From assembly GCA_036390995.1 (NCBI GenBank), contig DASWAT010000058.1, positions 1 through 31,985 of the forward strand: a stretch of 31,985 nt of DNA, read 5' to 3'. The notes beneath the pieces were generated by a model. It did not search any database and had not been told where the DNA came from. It saw only the letters and a program-made list of their open reading frames with translations. Shown one piece after another: positions 23,063-30,416 of the stretch (position 1 is the first letter of the stretch; every line of letters begins with the position of its first letter). A program made the translations under genes and the position numbers. The DNA comes from DASQQQ01 sp036390995. Lineage in GTDB: Bacteria > Actinomycetota > UBA4738 > HRBIN12.

Positions 23063-24117
23063 TGGTGTTCGAGCAGCTCCTGCAGTCCTGGGACGGCGAA
23101 GAAGTTGCCGTCCGCTACGATCGCGAGCTGCAGACCTGGATGTTCGTGTGCGTGCACTCCACGCGGCTGGGCCCGGGGGCCGGCGGCACGCGGATGAAGG
23201 TGTACCCGGCTCCTCACGACGCACTGCGCGATGGGCTCCGGTTGTCGGGGGCCATGACGAGCAAGAACGCGATGGCCGGGCTGCCGCTCGGCGGGGGCAA
23301 AGCCGTGCTCGCGGTGCCCGAGGTTCCCCACGGCGAGCGGCGGCGCGAGCTCCTGCTGCGATACGCGGACCTGGTGGAGTCGCTGCACGGGACCTACCGC
23401 ACGGCCTGTGACATGAACACCACGCCCGAGGACATGGACGTGATCGGCGAACGGTGCGGCTCCGTGTTCGGCAGAACGGAGGCCGCCGGCGGATCGGGGA
23501 GCTCCGCCCCGGCCACGGCGCTCGGCGTCTTCCACGGCATCCGCGCCTGCGTGGCCGAGGTGTTCGGATCGCCCGACCTCGATGGGCGAACCGTGGTGGT
23601 CCAGGGGGTGGGCGCGGTGGGCCGGCTGCTCGCCGAGCACCTCCGCGAGGAGGGCGCAGAGCTCCTCCTCACCGACGCCGAGGAGTCGAGGGCCCGCGAG
23701 GTCGCGGAACGGATCGGGGCGACGACCGTCCCGCCCGACGAGGCGATCGAGACGCTCTGCGACGTGTTCTCGCCGTGCGCCACGGGCGGCGTCCTGTCGG
23801 AGCGGACGATCCCCCGGCTCCGGTGCCGTATCGTGGCCGGCGCCGCGAACAACCAGCTCGAGACGCCGGAGGACGCCGAGCGGTTCGGGACCCTCGGGAT
23901 CCTGTACGCCCCGGACTACGTGATCAACGCCGGCGGGATCATCCACCTGGCGTCGCGCGAGCTGCTCGGCGAGGACGAGGCGACGTGCGACGAGCGGGTC
24001 CGGGGTATCGAGAGCACGCTGGCCGAGCTGTTCGGCACGGCGGCGGAACACGGCCTGTCCACCACTGCCGCCGCCGACGAGATCGTGGCCCAGCGCGTCG
24101 CCGCCGGCTCGACTTGA
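23062..24117 (+). CDS. Leucine dehydrogenase-family amino acid dehydrogenase
   Basis: A 351-residue Glu/Leu/Phe/Val dehydrogenase that should reversibly deaminate an amino acid (most likely branched-chain) with NAD. The N-terminal catalytic domain has GPGAGGTRM, then TSKNAMAGLPLGGGKAVL with Lys68 and Lys80, the same positions as the active-site lysines of Bacillus leucine dehydrogenase. DMNTTPEDM and GRTEAAGGSG follow. The Rossmann domain has VVVQGVGAVGRLLAEHL and AGAANNQL, and near the end YAPDYVINAGGII. GTG 23062 overlaps the stop of the small basic gene; GTG 23065 is equally possible, and no separate ribosome site is seen. Its place in a heme locus is unexplained. It might supply or drain amino-nitrogen or branched-chain precursors. 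Substrate preference (Leu, Val or Phe) is not settled. Confidence 0.88.
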   Translation: MVFEQLLQSWDGEEVAVRYDRELQTWMFVCVHSTRLGPGAGGTRMKVYPAPHDALRDGLRLSGAMTSKNAMAGLPLGGGKAVLAVPEVPHGERRRELLLRYADLVESLHGTYRTACDMNTTPEDMDVIGERCGSVFGRTEAAGGSGSSAPATALGVFHGIRACVAEVFGSPDLDGRTVVVQGVGAVGRLLAEHLREEGAELLLTDAEESRAREVAERIGATTVPPDEAIETLCDVFSPCATGGVLSERTIPRLRCRIVAGAANNQLETPEDAERFGTLGILYAPDYVINAGGIIHLASRELLGEDEATCDERVRGIESTLAELFGTAAEHGLSTTAAADEIVAQRVAAGST

Positions 24118-24149
24118 CGGAACCGGGCAGCGGTTCCAGCATCGCGACC

Positions 24150-24512
24150 ATGACGAGGGACCTGGCGTCGATGCAGTGTGTCCCGTGCAAGGGCGGCATC
24201 CCCCCACTCACCCGTGAGGAGATCGAGCCGTACCTCGCCGACCTGGGTGGCGGGTGGGAGGTTGTGGACGGCCACCACCTCACGAAGCAGTACCGGTTCA
24301 AGGACTTCCGTCAGGCCCTCGACTTCACGAACCGCGTGGGCGAGCTGGCCGAGGAGGTCGGTCACCACCCCGACGTCGAGCTCGCCTGGGGCAAGGTGGG
24401 GCTCACGGTCTGGACGCACAAGATCGACGGCCTGCACGAGGCGGACTTCGTCTTCGCCGCGAAGGCCGACCGGGCGCACGAGGAGTGGGCGGCCCCCAAC
24501 ACGTCGGCGTGA
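24150..24512 (+). CDS. Pterin-4a-carbinolamine dehydratase (PCD/DCoH-like)
   Basis: A 120-residue protein. The core motif EEVGHHPDVELAWGKVGLTV, then WTHKIDGLHEADF, matches the PCD signature (H-H-P, an aromatic residue and a later His and Asp). The enzyme recycles pterin cofactor after aromatic amino acid hydroxylation; some bacterial PCD-like proteins have other roles, for example in molybdopterin or folate metabolism. An N-terminal CVPCKGGIPPL is a Cys pair common in bacterial members. ATG 24150 is used; the internal ATG at 24171 would drop seven residues. It follows the dehydrogenase after 32 bases and meets hemL tail to tail, nine bases apart. No aromatic hydroxylase is encoded in the window. 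Confidence 0.88.
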   Translation: MTRDLASMQCVPCKGGIPPLTREEIEPYLADLGGGWEVVDGHHLTKQYRFKDFRQALDFTNRVGELAEEVGHHPDVELAWGKVGLTVWTHKIDGLHEADFVFAAKADRAHEEWAAPNTSA

Positions 24513-24515
24513 CCC

Positions 24516-24529
24516 CGGCCCTCAGGCCG
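24516..24529. terminator. Hairpin between the two converging gene groups
   Basis: cggcc-ctca-ggccg spans the nine-base gap between the dehydratase stop and the hemL stop, overlapping the latter. It could stop transcription from both sides; it is short, so the assignment is tentative. Confidence 0.35.
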
Positions 24530-25796
24530 TGAACGCCGCCGCCGCCTCGACCGTCCGCGCGATCTCCTGTGCTCCGTGGGTCGTGGACAGCGCCCACAGC
24601 TCGAAGCCCGAGGGAGGCAGAGAGATCCCGCGGTCGAGCATGTGGTGGAAGAAACGGGCGTATCGGTCGTGGCCGGCGCTCCGGGCCTGGTCGTAGTCGT
24701 GGACCGGGCCCTCGGCGAAGAAGACGCTGAGCAGCGATCCGGCCCGGTTGATCGTGACGGGGATCCCACCCTCCCCGAACGCTTCCGACAGCCCCGCCGT
24801 GAGCTCCTCCGCCGACCGCGTGAGGGCCGGATACGGGTCGCGCTCCTTCGCCAGCCGAAGCGCCGCGATCCCCGCGGCCACGGCGACGGGGTTCCCCGAA
24901 AGGGTCCCGGCCTGGTACACGGGTCCCTCCGGCGCGAGCTGTTCCATCACCTGGGCCCGGCCCCCGAACGCCGCGCAGGGGAATCCGCCGCCCATGACCT
25001 TTCCGAGGACGGTGAGATCGGGCTCGATCACGTAGACGGACTGGGCCCCCCCGTACGCGATCCGGAACCCCGTGATGACCTCGTCGAAGATCAGCAGGGT
25101 CCCGTGGTCCGAGCAGAGCTCGCGGAGGCCCTCGAGGAACCCCGACACGGGGGGGATCACGCCCATGTTGGCCGCCACGGGCTCCACGATCACGGCGGCG
25201 ATCCCCCGGCCGTGCCGCAAGAACGTCTCCCGGACCGCGTCGAGGTCGTTGTACGGCACGACGAGCGTGTCCTTCGCCGCCCCCTCGGTCACACCGGGCG
25301 AGGCGGGCAGTCCGAGCGTCGCCATCCCCGAGCCGGCGCCCTTGGCCAGGAGCGCGTCGGAATGGCCGTGGTAGCAGCCCTCGAACTTCAGCACCAGGTC
25401 CCGCCCGGTGGAGCCGCGGGCGAGCCGGATCGCGCTCATCGCGGCCTCGGTCCCGGAGGACACGAGCCGCACCATGTCCACCGAGGGCAGAGCGTCCACG
25501 ATCAGCTCGGCCAGCACCACCTCGAGCTCGGTCGGGGCGCCGAACGACGTGCCGAGTCGTGCCGCGTCGGTGGCTGCCTGCACGATCTCGGGGCAGGCGT
25601 GGCCGAACAGCTTCGCCCCCCACGACTGCACGAAGTCGACGTACCGGTTGCCGTCCACATCGGTGACGTACGCGCCCTCGGCGCTCGCGATGAACAGCGG
25701 CGTCCCGCCGACGGCGCCGAAGGCCCGCACGGGCGAGTCGACGCCGCCGGGGATCACGCGGCGGGCGCGCTCGAACAGCTCCTCGGAGCGGGTCAC
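24522..25796 (-). CDS. hemL: Glutamate-1-semialdehyde 2,1-aminomutase
   Basis: A 424-residue PLP enzyme that turns glutamate-1-semialdehyde into 5-aminolevulinate, the second step of the C5 route. Visible features are FERARRVIPGGVDSPVRAF, VSSGTEAAMSAIRLAR, KFEGCYHGHSD, IFDEVITGFR and the PLP Lys266 in VLGKVMGGGFP. The length is normal. The start is GTG 25796, with ggaggg only two bases away; the next in-frame starts would cut conserved sequence. It is the last gene of the minus-strand group, after msrA with a 10-base gap. Confidence 0.97.
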   Translation of the reverse strand: MTRSEELFERARRVIPGGVDSPVRAFGAVGGTPLFIASAEGAYVTDVDGNRYVDFVQSWGAKLFGHACPEIVQAATDAARLGTSFGAPTELEVVLAELIVDALPSVDMVRLVSSGTEAAMSAIRLARGSTGRDLVLKFEGCYHGHSDALLAKGAGSGMATLGLPASPGVTEGAAKDTLVVPYNDLDAVRETFLRHGRGIAAVIVEPVAANMGVIPPVSGFLEGLRELCSDHGTLLIFDEVITGFRIAYGGAQSVYVIEPDLTVLGKVMGGGFPCAAFGGRAQVMEQLAPEGPVYQAGTLSGNPVAVAAGIAALRLAKERDPYPALTRSAEELTAGLSEAFGEGGIPVTINRAGSLLSVFFAEGPVHDYDQARSAGHDRYARFFHHMLDRGISLPPSGFELWALSTTHGAQEIARTVEAAAAFTA

Positions 25797-25806
25797 GCCC
25801 TCCAGT

Positions 25807-26331
25807 CTAGGAGCGGGACGCCGGCGTCAGGCCGAGAGCCTGGAGCACGCCGACCGGGAGGACGTGGCAGTAGGGCTCGTGGCCGGTCTTGTCGTAGTAG
25901 CGCTGGTGGTAGTCCTCGGCGGGGTAGAAGACCTCGAACGGCGTGATCTCGGTGGCGATGGGGCGGCCGAACCGTCCCTTCGCGTTCGCCTTCGAGGTCT
26001 CGGCGATCGCCCGCTGCTCGTCCGAGTGGGTGAGGACGATGCTGCGGTACTGGTCGCCCACGTCCGGGCCCTGGCGGTTCACCTGCGTGGGGTCGTGCAT
26101 GGCCCAGAACACCTCGAGCAGCTGCTCGTAGCTCACCCGCTCGTCGTCGAACGCGATCTGGACGACCTCGGCGTGGCCGGTGGTGTGGCTGCACACGTCC
26201 CGGTACGTCGGGTTCTGCGTGTGGCCGCCGCTGTAGCCCGAGACCACGTCCAGCACGCCCGGGACCTGGCGGAAGACCCATTCCACGCCCCAGAAGCAGC
26301 CGGCTCCGAAGGTGGCGGTCTGCGTGGTCAT
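25807..26331 (-). CDS. msrA: Peptide methionine sulfoxide reductase A
   Basis: A 174-residue cytoplasmic repair enzyme that reduces methionine-S-sulfoxide in proteins. The catalytic Cys12 is in FGAGCFWGVEW; GYSGGHTQNPTYRDVCSHTT, GHAEVVQI and DYHQRYY are the other family blocks. Further Cys residues occur at CSHTT and in EPYCHVL, either of which might serve as a resolving residue. The ATG at 26331 has aaggag eight bases upstream. It sits inside the heme gene group between hemB and hemL. An oxidative-stress connection is an inference. Confidence 0.96.
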   Translation of the reverse strand: MTTQTATFGAGCFWGVEWVFRQVPGVLDVVSGYSGGHTQNPTYRDVCSHTTGHAEVVQIAFDDERVSYEQLLEVFWAMHDPTQVNRQGPDVGDQYRSIVLTHSDEQRAIAETSKANAKGRFGRPIATEITPFEVFYPAEDYHQRYYDKTGHEPYCHVLPVGVLQALGLTPASRS

Positions 26332-26407
26332 GCGGAAGGCTCCTTCCTCGATGGGTTCACACCCCCAGTGTGCCCACAGGACGTGTCGTTACATCCTCCC
26401 CGCGTGG

Positions 26408-27394
26408 TTATCCTCCGGCGAGCCAGTCGGCGGCTTCCTTGGCGTGGTACGTGAGGATGAGGTCGGCACCGGCCCGGCGGATGGAGGTGAGGATCTCGAG
26501 CACAGCCTTGCGGCCGTCGAGCCAGCCGTTCTGCGCGGCGGCCTTCACCATCGCGTACTCGCCGGAGACGTTGTAGGCGGCCAGGGGGAACCTGGTCTCG
26601 TCCTTGGCCCGGCGGATCACGTCGAGGTATGGCAGCGCCGGCTTCACCATCACGATGTCGGCGCCCTCGTCGATATCGGCACGGATCTCGCGGATCGCCT
26701 CATCCGAGTTCGGCGGGTCCATCTGGTAGCCGGCGCGGTCGCCGAACCGCGGGGCGCACTCGGCGGCCTCGCGGAACGGACCGTAGAAGCTGGAGGCGAA
26801 CTTCGCCGCGTACGCGAGGATGCCGACGCGTTCGAACCCGCTCCCGTCCAGGGTTTCCCGGATGGCGCCGACCTGGCCGTCCATCATCCCGGAGGGCCCG
26901 ACCATGTGCGCTCCGGCCTCGGCCTGGGCCAGGGCGATCCGCCGGTACCGCTCGAGGGTTACGTCGTTGTCCACATGGCCCTCGTCGTCGAGGACGCCGC
27001 AGTGGCCGTGGTCGGTGTATTCGTCCAGGCAGAGATCTGCGATCACAACGTGGTCGTCGCCGAGCTCCTCGCGCAGCATCCGGAGTCCCTTCTGCGCGAT
27101 GCCGTCCGGGTTCCAGGCCTCGGAGCCCTCGGGGTCCTTGCGGTCGGGGACGCCGAACAGCATGAACGCGGTGACGCCCTTCGACGCGGTCTCGGCGGCG
27201 TCCTTGCGGAGCGACTCCAGCGTGTGCTGCAACTGGCCGGGCATCGACCCGATCGGCTGCGGCTCGGCGATGCCCTCCTTCACGAACAGCGGCGCGATCA
27301 GGTGCCGCGGCGAGAGGTCCGTCTCGCGGATCAGGGCGCGCAGCGCCGGCGTACGTCGGAGCCGGCGCGGCCGGTGCTGTGGGAAGGACGCCAT
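26408..27394 (-). CDS. hemB: 5-Aminolevulinate dehydratase (porphobilinogen synthase)
   Basis: A 328-residue enzyme that condenses two 5-aminolevulinates to porphobilinogen. The two active-site lysines are Lys198 (AYAAKFASSFYGPFR) and Lys251 (IVMVKPALPYLD). The metal loop reads DLCLDEYTDHGHCG: the middle Cys of the zinc-type C-x-C is Asp, while the first and last Cys are kept. This is between the zinc (C-x-C...C) and magnesium (A-x-D...D) types. The ATG at 27394 begins MASFPQHRPRRLRRTPALR, the usual N-terminus. The ribosome site is weak. It follows hemD by 23 bases, and msrA follows after 76 bases. Confidence 0.97.
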   Translation of the reverse strand: MASFPQHRPRRLRRTPALRALIRETDLSPRHLIAPLFVKEGIAEPQPIGSMPGQLQHTLESLRKDAAETASKGVTAFMLFGVPDRKDPEGSEAWNPDGIAQKGLRMLREELGDDHVVIADLCLDEYTDHGHCGVLDDEGHVDNDVTLERYRRIALAQAEAGAHMVGPSGMMDGQVGAIRETLDGSGFERVGILAYAAKFASSFYGPFREAAECAPRFGDRAGYQMDPPNSDEAIREIRADIDEGADIVMVKPALPYLDVIRRAKDETRFPLAAYNVSGEYAMVKAAAQNGWLDGRKAVLEILTSIRRAGADLILTYHAKEAADWLAGG

Positions 27395-27417
27395 GGGGAA
27401 CAGGGTATCGCCGCTGC

Positions 27418-28167
27418 TCACGAGCGGCGAGGGAGCGTTCGCTCGACGGCCTGGACGAGACCCTCGATCGTGTGGGGGCTCGCCACCGCGGAGACCCTCA
27501 GCCCGCGGGACCGAGCCTCCCGGGCCGTGACGGGTCCGATACAGACCACCTTCGGGTTGCCCCGGACGGCCCCGGTTGCCCCGACGAAGCCGCGGACCGT
27601 GGAGGCGCTCGTGAAGGTGATCGCGTCGATCTCGCCGTCCCGCAGGGCATCCCGGGCCTCGCGAGGCAAGGTACTTGGTGTCCGCGTCCGGTAGGCGTGG
27701 ACCCGGACCGGATCCCAGCCCTTCGCCGCGAGGGCCTCCTCTAGGCCCTCGGGGGCGATGTCGGCGCGCGCGCACAAGACGCGACCGGCTCCTCTCGGGA
27801 ACGCCCGGGACAGCGCCGACGTGGTGAATGTCGAGGGCATGAGATCGGGGTCTCGGCCCGTGAAGCGACGGAACGCCTCGGCCGTCCCCTCGCCGATCAC
27901 GGCGACGCGAGCACGAACGTCATCGGGCGACAATCGCCCCGCCAGGACGTCGACGGTGTTCCCGCTCGTGAGCGTGATCCAGTCGAACCGCGCGGCGACG
28001 AGCTCTCGGAGGGCCTCCGTGAGCTCGGCGGATCGTGTGGGGACGATCTCGACCGCCGGCGCGGCGATGGTTCGAGCGCCTCGAGCCTCGAGCGCCCGAG
28101 CCAGCTCCCCCACCTGGTCGCGCGGACGGGTCACGAGCACGACCTTGCCGGCGAGGGTCCGTTTCAC
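27418..28167 (-). CDS. hemD: Uroporphyrinogen-III synthase
   Basis: A 249-residue enzyme that closes hydroxymethylbilane with D-ring inversion to uroporphyrinogen III. HemD proteins are poorly conserved; the two-lobed plan is visible. VVLVTRPRDQVGELARAL opens lobe one, ITLTSGNTVDVLAGRL and VAVIGEGTAEAFR follow, then lobe two with HAYRTRTPS, ITFTSASTVRGFV and VVCIGPVTAREARSRGL. Position between hemC and hemB supports the call. The GTG start overlaps the hemC stop (GTGA), with gaggtg upstream. Confidence 0.93.
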   Translation of the reverse strand: MKRTLAGKVVLVTRPRDQVGELARALEARGARTIAAPAVEIVPTRSAELTEALRELVAARFDWITLTSGNTVDVLAGRLSPDDVRARVAVIGEGTAEAFRRFTGRDPDLMPSTFTTSALSRAFPRGAGRVLCARADIAPEGLEEALAAKGWDPVRVHAYRTRTPSTLPREARDALRDGEIDAITFTSASTVRGFVGATGAVRGNPKVVCIGPVTAREARSRGLRVSAVASPHTIEGLVQAVERTLPRRS

Positions 28168-29057
28168 GATCTCACCTCGGCCAGGATCTCCTCCGCCCCT
28201 TCGGCCAGCAGCCGAGCGGCGGCTCGTTCGGCGGCGACCGCGGACGTGTCGGCTCGGACGTCGGCCTGAGCCATCCGCTCGCCGTCGGCGCTGAGCACCA
28301 CGGTGGTCAACCGCACGCCGTCGACCTCCACCCTCGCGTACGCGCCGAGCGGCAGCGCGCAGCCACCGCCGAGCAGGGCCATCAGACGCCGCTCGGCCTC
28401 CAGCGCGGTGCGGCTGTCGGCGTGATCGAGTCCCGCGACCGTCTCCCGGACGGCTGTGTCACCGGGGCGAGCCTGGACCGCTAGGCAGCCCTGCCCGGGC
28501 GCCGGCACCATCTCGGCCACCGACATCGGGGACGCGTGGGCCGGCACGATGCCCAGCCGGAGGAGCCCGGCCGCGGCCAACACGAGGCCGTCGACCTCGC
28601 CCCGCTCGAGTTTCGCCAGCCGCGTGTCCACGTTGCCGCGCAGCTCGGCGACCGTGACGTCGGGCCGCCACCGCAGGACCTGCGCCCGTCGCCGGAGGCT
28701 CGATGTGCCCACGCGCGCCCCGTGCGTCAGTTCGCCCACGCGCGTCACGAGCACGTCGAGCGGGCTCGCGCGCTCGGGGACCGCGGCGACCACGGCGCCG
28801 TCCTCGTCCGCGGCGGGGAGATCCTTCGCGGAGTGGACCGCCAGATCGACCTCGCCCTCGCGCAGGGCGCGGACGATGTCGTTCACCCATAGGCCCTTGA
28901 TCCCGTTCGGCGAGGCCTGCGGGCCGGCGCCGCGGTCACCGGCCGTCTGCAGGGGGACGAGCTCGGTGTCCACGCCGTTCCGCCGTAGGGCCTCTGCGAC
29001 CTCCTCGGCCTGGGCCAGGGCCAGGCGCGACCGGCGAGTGCCGATACGAAGCTTCAT
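28164..29057 (-). CDS. hemC: Hydroxymethylbilane synthase (porphobilinogen deaminase)
   Basis: A 297-residue enzyme that joins four porphobilinogens into hydroxymethylbilane. LRIGTRRSRLALAQAEEV opens the protein. VDLAVHSAKDLPA, VGTSSLRRRAQVL and VAELRGNVDTRLAKL are the substrate-binding blocks. Cys233 in LLGGGCALPLGAYA is the attachment site of the dipyrromethane cofactor. The ATG overlaps the hemA stop (ATGA) and its stop overlaps the hemD GTG, so hemA-hemC-hemD form a translationally coupled chain. Confidence 0.97.
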   Translation of the reverse strand: MKLRIGTRRSRLALAQAEEVAEALRRNGVDTELVPLQTAGDRGAGPQASPNGIKGLWVNDIVRALREGEVDLAVHSAKDLPAADEDGAVVAAVPERASPLDVLVTRVGELTHGARVGTSSLRRRAQVLRWRPDVTVAELRGNVDTRLAKLERGEVDGLVLAAAGLLRLGIVPAHASPMSVAEMVPAPGQGCLAVQARPGDTAVRETVAGLDHADSRTALEAERRLMALLGGGCALPLGAYARVEVDGVRLTTVVLSADGERMAQADVRADTSAVAAERAAARLLAEGAEEILAEVRS

Positions 29058-30325
29058 CCCGCGTCGGGTTCCAGGCCGAACAGGTCCGCCAACATCTTCG
29101 CGTGATGGTCCTCGGTGCCCGGCGTGGAGAGCTCCTTCAGCCGGACGATCGGCTCGTGGAGCAGCTTGGCCACGATGCCCCGGGCCAGGGACTCCACCGT
29201 CTCGCGCTCGTCGGGGGTGAGGCGCGAGAGCTCCGCGTGGAACCGCTCGAGCTCGGAGGCCAAGACGGCCTCGCCCTGTTGCCGGAGGGCGCGGATCACC
29301 GGCGCCAGCCGCTCTGAGCGGCGGCGGATCGCGAACCGGTGGAGCTCCTCGGCCACGATGCCGTGCGCGCGTTCGATGTCCACTGTCGCCTCCGCCGCCC
29401 GGGCCGCCAGGGTCTCCTTCAACCCCTCGATGTCCACGAGGAGGACGCCGCCGATCTCGCCGACCGAGGGCTCGACGTCGCGAGGGACCGCGAGGTCCAG
29501 CACGAACAGCGGCCGGCCGCGTCCGTCCATCGCGGCGAGGACGGCGTCCCGGTGGATCACGGCGCCTGCTGCCCCGGTGGCCGAAACGACGAGGTCGGCG
29601 CGAGCCAGCGCGCCGGGGAGCCCGGCGAGGTCGTCGTGCTCGGCCGAGGTCCGCTCGGCCAGGGCCCGGGCCCGCTCGAGGCTGCGGTTGAGCACGCGGA
29701 TCGGCCCGATCCCCCGGGCCCGGAGGTGCTTCACCGCGAGCGCGGCCATCTGGCCCGCTCCCACCACGGCCGCCGTCCTCCCCTCGAGGCCGTCGAGGAC
29801 GCGTTCGGCCAGGTGCGCTCCGGCCTCGACGAACGCGTCCGGCGCGGCGCCGACGCCGGTCTCCGTGCGCACCCGCCGGCCGGCCCTGGCAGCGGCGTGG
29901 AAGAGCGCCGTGAGAGCCGGTCCCGTGGCTTCCTCCGCCTGGGCCCGGCGGTGGGCCTCGCGCACCTGGGCCAGGATCTGGGACTCTCCCAGGACCATGG
30001 AGTCCAGACCCGCCGCCACGTCGAATAGGTGCTGAGCGGCGGCCTCCTCGTAGTGCGAGTAGAGAGGCTCGGCCAGCTCGGCGGGGTCCACGCCGCGGGA
30101 CTCGGCCAGCAGCCGCTTCAGCGCCAGGAACCCTGCGTGGTACGACGGGACGTCGGCGTAGACCTCGACCCGGTTACAGGTGGACAGGATCACGGCCCCG
30201 GCGAGGTCGTCGTCATCGCGGACGCGCCGGAACGCCTTCACGTGGTCCTCGTCGGTGAACGCGAGCCGTTCGAGCAGCTCGACGGTGGCTCGACGATGGG
30301 AGATGCCGAGGGCCAGGATCGCCAT
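29054..30325 (-). CDS. hemA: Glutamyl-tRNA reductase
   Basis: A 423-residue NADPH enzyme that reduces glutamyl-tRNA to glutamate-1-semialdehyde, the committed and usually regulated step of the C5 route. It shows LGISHRRATVELLERLAF, the catalytic Cys50 in ILSTCNRVEVYA, GLDSMVLGESQILAQVR, the Rossmann motif VVGAGQMAALAVKHL, VLNRSLERA and the C-terminal helical dimerisation region. The ATG at 30325 lacks a ribosome site and lies only a few bases after the predicted transcription start, so the mRNA may be leaderless. It is the first gene of the minus-strand group hemA-hemC-hemD-hemB-msrA-hemL. No heme-binding Cys-Pro motif was seen at the N-terminus. Confidence 0.97.
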   Translation of the reverse strand: MAILALGISHRRATVELLERLAFTDEDHVKAFRRVRDDDDLAGAVILSTCNRVEVYADVPSYHAGFLALKRLLAESRGVDPAELAEPLYSHYEEAAAQHLFDVAAGLDSMVLGESQILAQVREAHRRAQAEEATGPALTALFHAAARAGRRVRTETGVGAAPDAFVEAGAHLAERVLDGLEGRTAAVVGAGQMAALAVKHLRARGIGPIRVLNRSLERARALAERTSAEHDDLAGLPGALARADLVVSATGAAGAVIHRDAVLAAMDGRGRPLFVLDLAVPRDVEPSVGEIGGVLLVDIEGLKETLAARAAEATVDIERAHGIVAEELHRFAIRRRSERLAPVIRALRQQGEAVLASELERFHAELSRLTPDERETVESLARGIVAKLLHEPIVRLKELSTPGTEDHHAKMLADLFGLEPDAG

Positions 30326-30337
30326 GGGTATCCGCTG

Positions 30338-30343
30338 ATTCTA
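30338..30343 (-). promoter_or_regulatory. Candidate -10 box of the hemA operon
   Basis: On the minus strand TAGAAT (30343-30338) matches the -10 consensus at 5 of 6 positions. The start site would fall near 30331, about six bases before the hemA ATG. No convincing -35 is present. Confidence 0.4.
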
Positions 30344-30416
30344 CGGATGGGCGCTCGGAACCGCCTCGGTCGTCCACGGCTGCGGTAGCCTGGCCGCTCG
30401 TCGAGAGGAAGCGCGG

